DNA of 64,000 nt from Paenibacillus sp. FSL K6-1096. GTDB lineage: Bacteria > Bacillota > Bacilli > Paenibacillales > Paenibacillaceae. Below the pieces are notes generated by a model that had not been told where the DNA came from, did no database searches, and saw only the letters and a list, made by a program, of their open reading frames with translations. Where the stretch lies: the NCBI RefSeq assembly GCF_037977055.1, contig NZ_CP150274.1, forward strand, positions 2,046,001 to 2,110,000. Direction: 5' to 3'. Below, piece after piece: positions 30,123 to 37,900 of the stretch. Each line of letters begins with the position of its first letter. Within the stretch, counting starts at the first letter, position 1. Made by a program: the position numbers and the translations under genes.

Positions 30123-31313
30123 ATGATTATTCAGCCAAAAACACGCGGCTTCATCTGTACAACAGCCCACCCGCAGGGATGCGCCGGACAAATACAGGAG
30201 CAGATTGACTATGTCCGCGCCCAAAAGAAGCTGACCGGCCCGGCCAATGTGCTGGTGATCGGCGCCTCCACAGGGTATGGACTCGCTTCGCGGATTGCCG
30301 CAGCCTTCGGTGCAGGCGCGAATACCATCGGCGTATTCTTTGACAAGCCCGCGGAAGGGACACGCACCGCTTCGGCAGGCTGGTATAATTCTGCTGCCTT
30401 TGAACAGGCCGCAGCCAAGCAGGGCCTGAAATCCTTCAGTATTGTCGGCGATGCCTTCTCCAATGAAATCAAGACCAAGACGATTGAGCTGATCAAAGCC
30501 GAATTGGGCACCATAGACCTGCTTGTCTACAGCGTCGCCTCCCCGCGCCGCACCCATCCCGTCACCGGAGAGGCCTTCTCGTCGGTCATTAAGCCGGTGG
30601 GTGAAGCCTACACGAACAAAACGATGAACTTCCACACCGGAGAAGTCTCTACGGTAACTATTGAACCGGCTACAGAGGATGAGGTTCGTCAGACCATCGC
30701 CGTTATGGGCGGGGAAGACTGGGGAATGTGGATCGACCAGCTTCAGGCAGCCGGGGTGCTTGCTGACGGAGCAACTACAGTGGCCTATTCCTATATCGGA
30801 CCCAAGATCACCCACCCGATCTACCGGGACGGAACCATCGGCCAGGCCAAGAATGATCTGGAGCGCACTGCGGTTGCCTTGAATGACAAGCTTGCCGCCA
30901 CCGGCGGCCGCGCCTTCGTATCGGTGAACAAGGCGCTGGTCACCCAGTCCAGTGCAGCAATTCCGGTTGTACCGCTGTATATCTCCACCCTGTACCGTGT
31001 AATGAAAGAGAAGGAGCTGCATGAGAACTGCATCCAGCAGATGTACCGTCTATTCAGCGACCATTTGTATAACGGCGGAGAAGCCAATACCGACGGCAGC
31101 CACCTGATCCACATCGATGACTGGGAAATGCGTGAGGATGTGCAGATTGAAGTCATGAGACGCTGGAACGAACTGGAGACGGATAACGTCCCTGAACTGA
31201 CGGATCTTGCCGGCTATCAGGACGACTTCTTCCAGCTGTTCGGCTTCCGCACTCCAGGTGTAGACTATGAAGCCGAGACCGATCCTGCTGTAGACATTCC
31301 TAATATGGTGTAA
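30123..31313 (+). CDS. fabV: Trans-2-enoyl-ACP/CoA reductase FabV (NADH)
   Basis: Reduces trans-2-enoyl thioesters with NADH, in fatty-acid synthesis or butyryl-CoA formation. 396 residues from ATG 30123, the FabV length, much longer than FabI. Signatures: MIIQPKTRGFICTTAHPQGC, the nucleotide-binding VIGASTGYGLASRIAAAFGAGA, and the extended catalytic Tyr-x8-Lys YRDGTIGQAK. AAGGGG lies ten bases upstream (TTG 30120 is an alternative start). FabV enzymes are typically insensitive to triclosan. Own terminator follows. Confidence 0.95.
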   Translation: MIIQPKTRGFICTTAHPQGCAGQIQEQIDYVRAQKKLTGPANVLVIGASTGYGLASRIAAAFGAGANTIGVFFDKPAEGTRTASAGWYNSAAFEQAAAKQGLKSFSIVGDAFSNEIKTKTIELIKAELGTIDLLVYSVASPRRTHPVTGEAFSSVIKPVGEAYTNKTMNFHTGEVSTVTIEPATEDEVRQTIAVMGGEDWGMWIDQLQAAGVLADGATTVAYSYIGPKITHPIYRDGTIGQAKNDLERTAVALNDKLAATGGRAFVSVNKALVTQSSAAIPVVPLYISTLYRVMKEKELHENCIQQMYRLFSDHLYNGGEANTDGSHLIHIDDWEMREDVQIEVMRRWNELETDNVPELTDLAGYQDDFFQLFGFRTPGVDYEAETDPAVDIPNMV

Positions 31314-31343
31314 CGACTTGGCCATTGCTTTAGCGCAAGCACA

Positions 31344-31390
31344 AGGAAGCCGCTCCCTCGCCGGAGCGGCTTCCTTTATGTTGCTTTTGC
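31344..31390 (+). terminator. Terminator of fabV
   Basis: AGGAAGCCGCTCC pairs with GGAGCGGCTTCCT, followed by a T-rich stretch. It lies between the convergent fabV and ABC permease genes. Confidence 0.82.
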
Positions 31391-31403
31391 AGACTCTTCC
31401 GGC

Positions 31404-32114
31404 CTATTCGTCCCGGAGCCGCTTCTGGTACAGTACCACAGACACAATAGTTAACACGGCCGTCCAGGCCGCAATGATCAGAAGAGGCTGCCACACCTCT
31501 GCCGCCGAATTACCAGCAGGGCCGAGATTCAGCAAATGCGTCATTTGGCTGCTTGGCATGTAGTCCAACACCCGGAACACCGGATAATCCTTCGCCAGTA
31601 CCGCCCCCCAAGGTGCACCCATGAAGATGAAGGCTACCGGGATGATGGATAAGGACGCATCGAGCAAGGTTTTGGAATAGAGACCGCAAATGGTTCCGGC
31701 CGCTGTGTAGAGAACAATGGATAGAACGATCACAGCGACGAACGCCCCTACATTCGCCGGCTCATAGCCAAATAATAAGGTAGTAATGGCGAGAACCACC
31801 GCAGACATGACGAAGACCAGACTGCTTTTACCCATTAGCACATCCATGGTTGTAGCCGGAGTCATCATAAGGGACCGCAGCGTGTTACGCTCCTTCTCTT
31901 CCGCAATCAGACAAGCTTGGGCGAAGCAGGTCAGCAGAACAAACGAGCTGTTGAACAGAAATCCGGCGGTTCCCGGCACATCAGCCCCCATCCGCTTGAA
32001 CAGCAAAGCGAACAGAATCGGAAACAGCAGCATAATCGACAAGGCATAATTGCGTGAGAACTCCTTGTAATCCTTCACAAAGATCGCGCTGGCCCGCTTA
32101 TAGGAGATATTCAT
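31404..32114 (-). CDS. ABC-2 type transporter permease
   Basis: 236-residue integral membrane protein with six predicted helices, beginning YKRASAIFVKDYKEFSRNYALSIMLLFPI and containing the ABC-2 motif EEKERNTLRSLMMTPATTMDVLMGK. It forms an exporter with the ATPase encoded just upstream (4-bp overlap). The substrate is unknown; drugs, antimicrobial peptides or lipids are usual for this type. Last gene of a three-gene unit led by an ABC-like/LytTR regulator. Confidence 0.9.
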   Translation of the reverse strand: MNISYKRASAIFVKDYKEFSRNYALSIMLLFPILFALLFKRMGADVPGTAGFLFNSSFVLLTCFAQACLIAEEKERNTLRSLMMTPATTMDVLMGKSSLVFVMSAVVLAITTLLFGYEPANVGAFVAVIVLSIVLYTAAGTICGLYSKTLLDASLSIIPVAFIFMGAPWGAVLAKDYPVFRVLDYMPSSQMTHLLNLGPAGNSAAEVWQPLLIIAAWTAVLTIVSVVLYQKRLRDE

Positions 32115-32956
32115 AGCAGCTCACTTCCCGTCATTTTGATAAAAATATCGCCCAGGCTGGGTTCCTTCGTCTCTATCCGTTCAATGAGTCCCTGCTTCAT
32201 CCAGTCTGCAACCCGCATACCCGTCTCTCCGTCCAATGGCAGCTCATGCTCTTCCCCGCTGGTCAGCTCCACAGAGATCACATTCTCCCGATGCTGCCGC
32301 TTCAGCACCTTCGGCGAGCCGATCGCCTGAATACGCCCCTTATACAGAATCGCTACCCGGTTACAGAGCAGCTCCGCCTCCGCCATATCATGCGTGGTGA
32401 TGAAGATGGTGGTGCCCTTCTCATTCAGATAGCGTAGCCCTTTGTAGATATGTGCTGTATTTACCGGGTCAAGTGCCGAGGTCGGCTCGTCCAGGAACAG
32501 CAGCTCCGGCTCATGGATAACGGCACAGGCCAGCAGCACCCGCTGACGCATCCCTTTGGACAATGTGCTCACTTTCTTTTTGCGCTCACCGCTTAGATTG
32601 ACGAATTGCAGCACCTGATCAACCGCAGAGCGGGGAAGATCGTACAGCTTCCGGTACAGCTCCAGATTCTCTTCTATAGATAACCGTTCGTACAGGCCGC
32701 TGTTATCCGTCAGAATGCCGAAGCGCAGCTTCTGGGCCGACTGCCGCATCGCCTCCGCCGGCTGATTGAATACTCTGGCCGCCCCGCCGGTCGGCTTTAA
32801 TTGCGCGGTCAGAATCTTGATCAGGGTGGTTTTGCCCGAGCCGCTCGGACCGAGGAACCCGAAGATCTCCCCTTTGGGAATACTGAAAGACACCTCTGTC
32901 AGCGCATCCTTCGCTCCGAACGTCTTACGTACCTGCTCTACCTGAATAACCTCCAT
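32111..32956 (-). CDS. ABC transporter ATP-binding protein
   Basis: 281-residue ATPase for the adjacent permease. Walker A GPSGSGKTT (about 37-45), Q-loop, signature LSKGMRQRVLLA, Walker B LLFLDEPTSALD, and H-loop ITTHDMAEAE are all intact. A C-terminal tail (SVELTSGEEHELPLDGETGMRVADWMKQGLIERIETKEPSLGDIFI) is typical of ABC-2 exporters of the NatA/CcmA-like group. Follows the LytTR fusion gene by about 100 bp. Confidence 0.94.
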   Translation of the reverse strand: MEVIQVEQVRKTFGAKDALTEVSFSIPKGEIFGFLGPSGSGKTTLIKILTAQLKPTGGAARVFNQPAEAMRQSAQKLRFGILTDNSGLYERLSIEENLELYRKLYDLPRSAVDQVLQFVNLSGERKKKVSTLSKGMRQRVLLACAVIHEPELLFLDEPTSALDPVNTAHIYKGLRYLNEKGTTIFITTHDMAEAELLCNRVAILYKGRIQAIGSPKVLKRQHRENVISVELTSGEEHELPLDGETGMRVADWMKQGLIERIETKEPSLGDIFIKMTGSELL

Positions 32957-33061
32957 CACACCACTTCCTTACGTTGTTGATGGCTTAAGATTATCCAGAA
33001 TACAGGCATTCAGCCACCAAAAGACGGTGAAATGTAGCCATTTCCGCCTGAAGTGTACCTT

Positions 33062-33997
33062 TTACAGGTTCAGCAGCGCCTTGAGCTCCTGCAATTTCGA
33101 GCGCGATAACGGAACAACGGCATCCTGCCCCGTGTTCAGCCGCAGGCTGTAGCTGTTCTTCGTCCAGGTAATGATCTCCCGTACCTTTTGCAGATTGACG
33201 ATGTAGGAGCGGTGGCACCGGAAGAACCCGAAATTCAGCAGCCGCGCTTCAAGCTGGGTCAGCGTCAGGGCACAGTCATAATGCTCCCCGCTGACATGGA
33301 CCAGGATGGAGCCCTCCACACTCTCAATATAATCAATCTCCGGCGGATCGAATAAGATCACTTTGTCCTGCCGTTTGGTCGAGACCTTTTGCAAGGTGAT
33401 ATTCGCCTCATCCGGCTTCTGCACCTCCTGCCGGTCCTCCTCCGTATCCCGGATATCCAGTTGGTGAAGCCCGGAGCCGTTCAGCCTGTAAATGGCATCG
33501 CAGGAGATCAAGGCATCCTCCAGGTTGGCGGTCAGAAGGAGAATCCGTTTCTGCGCAGACAGGTCATCCAGAACCCGCTTGAACTGACGGCGCTCCTGCT
33601 CCTCCAGGTAGAAATAAGGCTCTTCCAGGACAAGTACAGGCTGATGCGCAAAAAAAGCCCGCAGCAGGGTGACATACACCTTTTTGGAAGAGCTGAGATG
33701 CATGATTCTAACCTTGCGTTCCTCTTTCAGCGCAAAATAATCGATTAATACAGTAGCGCGCTCCTCCCGCCCCGACATTCTGATCAGGAAGGCGATTAGC
33801 TCTTCAACGGTCAGACGCATATATTCATTCTGCCCGGCCCACGACAAATAATTGCCGGGGACACGGGATAACTGATCCATCAACAGCTGCTTGCGCCTCA
33901 GATCCGTAATAATGCCGGTCATTGGACTGGCGGACAAATCAAATTCAACCTGCGGCAGCACTAGTTCGCCGTCTTCATATACCGCTTGAAATTGCAT
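33062..33997 (-). CDS. Degenerate ABC-ATPase-like domain fused to LytTR DNA-binding domain
   Basis: 311 residues. Residues 1-180 read like an ABC ATPase that has lost its catalytic parts. The position of Walker A holds SPMTGIITDLRRKQ, the signature is LSSSKKVYVTLLRA (101-114), a Walker B-like string VLVLEEP is at 121-127, and the H-loop region LLLTANLEDA has no His. Residues about 213-311 are a LytTR domain (IDYIESVEGSILVHV, FGFFRCHRSYIVNLQKV). It is thus probably a regulator whose sensor derives from a transporter ATPase, controlling the exporter genes downstream. A near-consensus promoter lies upstream. The DNA target and signal are unknown. Confidence 0.83.
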   Translation of the reverse strand: MQFQAVYEDGELVLPQVEFDLSASPMTGIITDLRRKQLLMDQLSRVPGNYLSWAGQNEYMRLTVEELIAFLIRMSGREERATVLIDYFALKEERKVRIMHLSSSKKVYVTLLRAFFAHQPVLVLEEPYFYLEEQERRQFKRVLDDLSAQKRILLLTANLEDALISCDAIYRLNGSGLHQLDIRDTEEDRQEVQKPDEANITLQKVSTKRQDKVILFDPPEIDYIESVEGSILVHVSGEHYDCALTLTQLEARLLNFGFFRCHRSYIVNLQKVREIITWTKNSYSLRLNTGQDAVVPLSRSKLQELKALLNL

Positions 33998-34037
33998 GAC
34001 TTCCTCCCGCTTCTGGCTCTCTGAGATATATAATGTA

Positions 34038-34066
34038 ATTATAGAGTCAAGTCCGGTATTTGTCAG
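34038..34066 (-). promoter_or_regulatory. Promoter of the LytTR-ABC exporter unit
   Basis: Minus strand: -35 CTGACA (34066-34061), 17-bp spacer, -10 TATAAT (34043-34038), about 40 bp before the LytTR-fusion start. Confidence 0.8.
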
Positions 34067-34105
34067 GTATGGCCAATTTCACGCACAGGAAGGCGGATTT
34101 CTGCT

Positions 34106-34564
34106 ATGGGACTGCATCTGGTGGGATTCATCATCCCTATACTCGTATTACTGCCGAATCTTATCTTTATATTGTTCCCGCCCCGAGATACCCCCAAGTC
34201 ACTCCCTTCCTCTCCGCTGATCTTCACCCTGCTGGAACGGGCCGGCCAGGCGGCCTGCTTCACGCTGCCGATCGTCTTCGGCCGCTTGATTGCCTCCCAG
34301 CCCCCGGGACTGGCCGCGATATGTATGGCACTCTGCCTGCTGATCTATTATGGCTGCTGGGGCCGCTATTATTGGAGTGGAAGAACATTCGCTGTATTAT
34401 TCCAGCCTTGGCTGGGTATCCCGGTGCCGATGTCCGTCTTTCCCGCCCTCTATTTCCTGCTGCTTGGCGCCTGGGTCCAGTCCTGGCTGTTCGTTGTACC
34501 GGCCTGCTTGTTCACGGTTGGCCATCTGGTGAATAGCTGGAGTGTGTATAGGCAGGTGCGGTGA
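34106..34564 (+). CDS. Small hydrophobic membrane protein (152 aa)
   Basis: I do not recognise a named family. The 152-residue protein has about four to five membrane segments (about 5-22, 42-60, 65-85, 95-122, 124-143) with PLIFTLLERAGQAACFTLPIVFG and GRYYWSGRTFAVLF in the connecting loops. AGGAAGG stands about 12 bases before ATG 34106. Two other frames overlap it, but only this one gives membrane-protein composition. It is divergent from the LytTR-ABC unit; a functional link is possible but unsupported. Confidence 0.68.
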   Translation: MGLHLVGFIIPILVLLPNLIFILFPPRDTPKSLPSSPLIFTLLERAGQAACFTLPIVFGRLIASQPPGLAAICMALCLLIYYGCWGRYYWSGRTFAVLFQPWLGIPVPMSVFPALYFLLLGAWVQSWLFVVPACLFTVGHLVNSWSVYRQVR

Positions 34565-34585
34565 GCACGCTGCCGGCCTGGAAAC

Positions 34586-35244
34586 TCACCCTTTTCGCAG
34601 TACCACACAGATTGTATCAGCTTCCCCGGTATACGGACTGCCGCAGCTATCATCGTAAATGCTGTCCATCTGTAAGCCCCAAGGCAATACTTCACCGGCA
34701 AGGGTCTCCTGTGTAAACACCGTGTTCCAGATCAAGTACTGATACAGCTCCTGCTCAGCGGCTATGACTGTCTGCCGGGCTTCAATGCCTGGTGAACCTT
34801 GCCTAACAGGGTGTACCGCTCGCTGAGAGTAAGTGCGCCATAATCACAATAGATCAAAGTAATCATATCGAAGGCTTCGGTATAATCCAGCTCCAGATAA
34901 TTCTTATACAGGTATTGGCTCTGCCTATCATGCTCCTGTGCATAGGCGATAGAGCGCCTGGAGAAGTCCAGGCCGGTTACGTCATACCCCAGCTCGGCAA
35001 GACGCTTCGTATAGAGTCCCGGGCCACAGCCAAGGTCAAGGATGCTGCTCCCGGGCGGAATCAGACCGCTGAGCCACAGTACGGAACGGTCAATATCCCC
35101 GTGCCTGCGGCTTGCTGCTTCCCAGTCTGGATGCAGATGGGCTTCCAGCATCTTTTCCGAGATGTGGTCGTCATCCCAGAACGGCTCGCTGCTGCGCTGC
35201 CAGAGCGCGGGTTTGTGAAGAAGGGGCAATAGTTGGGTGAGCAC
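34586..35244 (-). pseudogene. Class I SAM-dependent methyltransferase, internally deleted and frameshifted
   Basis: From GTG 35244 (after GGGGAGG) a normal methyltransferase N-terminus runs to about residue 160: SSILDLGCGPGLYTKRLAELGYDVTGLDFSRRSIAYA is motif I, LTLIYCDYGAL motif IV, and VHQALKPG post motif. It then stops at 34762. In another frame the C-terminal end of the same family continues (EQELYQYLIWNTVFTQETLAGE, then GSPYTGEADTICVVLRKG) to a stop at 34586. The strand segment usually following LKPGG and about 60-70 residues are missing at the junction near 34773. A deletion plus frameshift therefore broke the gene. Confidence 0.72.
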
Positions 35245-35462
35245 AAGGGTTCCTCCCCTTTCAAATTTCAGTAAAGTATTGATACATAAAATGGTAATAG
35301 ATATTCCTTATCACATTCAAGGTAAAGAACCAGTAAAAACAATAGCTACTGAGAGGAGAGACAAAACCGCAATACAGCTACAGATGATCACAACAAACCA
35401 ACAGAGTTACTGATTTATAATAATCTCAAGAACAATTCAGCGATATTGTGGAGGTTATTATA

Positions 35463-36593
35463 ATGGACTGGAAACCGGTGATTGAACTGACGCTCAGGAC
35501 CACCCGCCTGAACATTAAGCGTTTTGGGGAGGCTTTTCCGCTTGTAAGCTTTGGTGACGGCAAATATCATCTAACAGACCAGACGGATTGGACGGAAGGC
35601 TTCTGGCCGGGAATATTGTGGCTGAGCTACGAATACAGTAAGGACCCGGACATTCATGCCGCTGCGGTCAAGGCGTCAGATTCCTTCCAGAAACGTATGG
35701 AGGCACAGCAGGCATTGGAGCATCATGACATTGGTTTCCTCTATTCGCTGTCTGCCATGTCCCGCTGGATTGCCGAACAGGATGAAGCCTCCCGCCAGCT
35801 GGCACTGCAGGCAGCGGATGTCCTGATGAGGCGCTGGCGTCCGGCTGCACAGATCTTTCAGGCCTGGGGACCGGAAGGAGATCCGGATAACGGCGGACGG
35901 ATCATTATTGACTGCCTGATGAACCTGCCGCTGCTCTACTTTGCCGCCGAGCAGACCGGGGACAGACGCTATGCCGAATGTGCAACCATCCATGCGGAGA
36001 AGAGCCGCCGGTTCCTGGTCAGAGGCGATGATTCTTCCTATCATACGTTTTATTTTAACCAGGAGAACGGAAATGCCGTCCGCGGGGGAACCGCACAAGG
36101 CTATCAGGACGGATCGACCTGGACACGGGGCCAGGCCTGGGGCGTTTACGGCTTTGCCTTAGCTTACCGTTATACTCGGGAGGAACGTTTTCTTGAAACC
36201 TCAAGAAGACTGGCCCTTCATTTCCTGGAGCATCTCCCGTCTGACTATGTGGCCTACTGGGATTTTGACGCTCCGCAGGAGGCGGGGTCTCCGCGCGACA
36301 GCTCGGCTTCAGCCATCTTTGTGTGCGGTGTCCTGGAATTGCTGGAGCATCTGCCGGAGAGTCATCCGGATCGCGTCTTGCTGGGTGAAGCGGTACAGAG
36401 GTCTATGGATTCCCTGGTCCAGAATTACTTTACCGCAGGCAATCTCTCAGAGGAAGGCTTCCTCCGCCACGGTTCTTATTCGGTCAGAGGAAATTCCGCG
36501 CCTGATGATTTCGTAATTTGGGGCGATTATTTCTTCCTGGAAGCGCTGCTCCGTCTGGAGCGGGGAGTACCGGGGTACTGGTACGGGCGTTAA
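35463..36593 (+). CDS. Glycoside hydrolase family 88 (unsaturated glucuronyl hydrolase type)
   Basis: Cytoplasmic enzyme that removes the unsaturated uronic acid left at the end of oligosaccharides by polysaccharide lyases. 376 residues from ATG 35463, seven bases after GGAGG. An in-frame GTG at 35448 sits on the ribosome site itself. The (alpha/alpha)6-barrel signatures are present: HHDIGFLY with Asp89 and GGRIIIDCLMNLPLL with Asp150. These match the catalytic Asp88 and Asp149 of the Bacillus GL1 enzyme. GSTWTRGQAWGVYG is also conserved. No signal peptide. Followed by an AraC regulator on the same strand. Confidence 0.93.
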   Translation: MDWKPVIELTLRTTRLNIKRFGEAFPLVSFGDGKYHLTDQTDWTEGFWPGILWLSYEYSKDPDIHAAAVKASDSFQKRMEAQQALEHHDIGFLYSLSAMSRWIAEQDEASRQLALQAADVLMRRWRPAAQIFQAWGPEGDPDNGGRIIIDCLMNLPLLYFAAEQTGDRRYAECATIHAEKSRRFLVRGDDSSYHTFYFNQENGNAVRGGTAQGYQDGSTWTRGQAWGVYGFALAYRYTREERFLETSRRLALHFLEHLPSDYVAYWDFDAPQEAGSPRDSSASAIFVCGVLELLEHLPESHPDRVLLGEAVQRSMDSLVQNYFTAGNLSEEGFLRHGSYSVRGNSAPDDFVIWGDYFFLEALLRLERGVPGYWYGR

Positions 36594-36608
36594 GCTTCAC
36601 ATTAGAAC

Positions 36609-36645
36609 GGCAGGCAGGCTCCTGGAGGGGCCTGCCTGCTTGTAT
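36609..36645 (+). terminator. Probable terminator after GH88 gene
   Basis: GCAGGCAGGC and GCCTGCCTGC form a 10-bp stem, followed by TTGTATGAT. The weak T-tract leaves partial readthrough into the AraC gene possible. Confidence 0.55.
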
Positions 36646-36686
36646 GATATACTGGAAGCAAGAATGGATTCATAGAGGAGTCTTTC

Positions 36687-37544
36687 ATGAACAGGAACGA
36701 TTCTCCGCCTCAGGAGCTGGGCCCCGGTTTGTTTATGAATTATAAGAGCGAAGATGCGGAAGCTCACTGGTTTCACGCGCACAGGGGAATTGAAATGCTG
36801 TATATCTACAGCGGTCACGGCGAAATTATGGCCGAGAACGAGACCTACCCGATCCGTGATCATACGCTGGTCTGGTTTCAGCCCTATCAGCTGCACCGTG
36901 TGCAGGTTCCGCAGGAACAAGGCCGTTCCTATCTGCGGACCAACCTTACCTTCGACCCCGGTTTTATGGAGCATTATCTGTCCGCTTTTCCGCATATGGA
37001 CAAGTTCTTCCGCAGCATGTGGAAGGGCAGCCTGCTGAGGCCGGTGATGTATGATATGCAGAACACCCGCATCCCTGAGCTGCTGGAGGAATTACATCAA
37101 TATATGAGCAGCTCTGCCGGGGACACAGAAGAGCAGGCCGGGTTTCTGCTGCTTCAGCTGATCCGGCTGCTTCAGCAGCACATGTCCGGTGTACTGGCCG
37201 AAGCCCCCCAGCTCCAGTCACGCGGGGGATCACATGTCGGGCGGATTACCGAATGGCTGGACGCGCATTACAGGGAGCCCTTCAGTCTGGAAGCACTCGC
37301 CGCCAGCATGCATCTGTCCCCTTACCACATCTCCCATGTCTTCAAGCAGTATGCCGGCATTACCCTCACCGGCTATATTGTGCAGCGGCGGGTCCGTGAA
37401 GCCTGCATCCTGCTTGCCAATACGGGCAAGTCCGTCGGAGAAATCGCCATGGAGGTCGGCGGCCTCTCCCCCTCCTACTTCAGCCAGATGTTCAAGAAGC
37501 TTAAAGGGATCTCCCCGGAGAAGTACAGAGAGAGTATACGTTGA
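36687..37544 (+). CDS. AraC family transcriptional regulator (cupin sensor)
   Basis: 285-residue cytoplasmic regulator. Residues about 20-100 form a cupin-like ligand domain (HWFHAHRGIEMLYIYSGHGEIMAENETYPI), and two helix-turn-helix motifs occupy about 185-285 (SLEALAASMHLSPYHISHVFKQYAGITLTGYI and SVGEIAMEVGGLSPSYFSQMFKKLKGISPEKYR). It is 93 bp downstream of the GH88 gene on the same strand and probably senses the sugar released in that pathway, by inference from position. Confidence 0.92.
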   Translation: MNRNDSPPQELGPGLFMNYKSEDAEAHWFHAHRGIEMLYIYSGHGEIMAENETYPIRDHTLVWFQPYQLHRVQVPQEQGRSYLRTNLTFDPGFMEHYLSAFPHMDKFFRSMWKGSLLRPVMYDMQNTRIPELLEELHQYMSSSAGDTEEQAGFLLLQLIRLLQQHMSGVLAEAPQLQSRGGSHVGRITEWLDAHYREPFSLEALAASMHLSPYHISHVFKQYAGITLTGYIVQRRVREACILLANTGKSVGEIAMEVGGLSPSYFSQMFKKLKGISPEKYRESIR

Positions 37545-37567
37545 GGTTAGGACACAATTACACAAAA

Positions 37568-37597
37568 GCGCCCTTCCTCCAGGAAGGGCGCTAGTTC
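37568..37597 (+). terminator. Hairpin after AraC gene
   Basis: GCGCCCTTCC and GGAAGGGCGC form a perfect 10-bp stem with a tight loop, 24 bp past the stop codon. Only a weak T-rich tail (TAGTTCGTC) follows. Confidence 0.55.
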
Positions 37598-37676
37598 GTC
37601 TAAGCATCAACATTGAACTAATATTAGGCTCATACTGCATTCGCATCCGAATTCTACTCTTACATACAAGTTGTTG

Positions 37677-37862
37677 ATTGTATTTCCTGCAATAGAATAC
37701 GCATAGCTGACCGTAAAATGAGATTCTATTGTAATTCATACAGTAGAAAGTTGTGTTTTGGGTGAAAAAGGGCCTTTTTTCAATATTCAATTGTACCGAA
37801 TACAATAGAATCTATTTAGAAGCCTTTTTTACCGCATTCCATTGTATAAAATGCAGTTACTA
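37677..37862. repeat. Phased ATTGTA-N5-TRCARY palindrome array, four units
   Basis: ATTGTA-tttcc-TGCAAT (37677), ATTGTA-attca-TACAGT (37728), ATTGTA-ccgaa-TACAAT (37790) and ATTGTA-taaaa-TGCAGT (37841), the first three followed by AGAA. Starts are 51, 62 and 51 bp apart. The core is the A/T variant of the GTTGCA-N5-TGCAAC array at 25275. It lies between the convergent AraC and beta-helix genes. Nothing else is seen in 37600-37900. Confidence 0.88.
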
Positions 37863-37900
37863 TCGTTCAGCGCCTTCAGCACCCACTCTACCAGCCTGCT

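Noticed and set aside
34060..34536. Alternative plus-strand frame overlapping the small membrane protein
   Set aside because: Composition is not protein-like, whereas the 34106-34564 frame shows regular hydrophobic segments.
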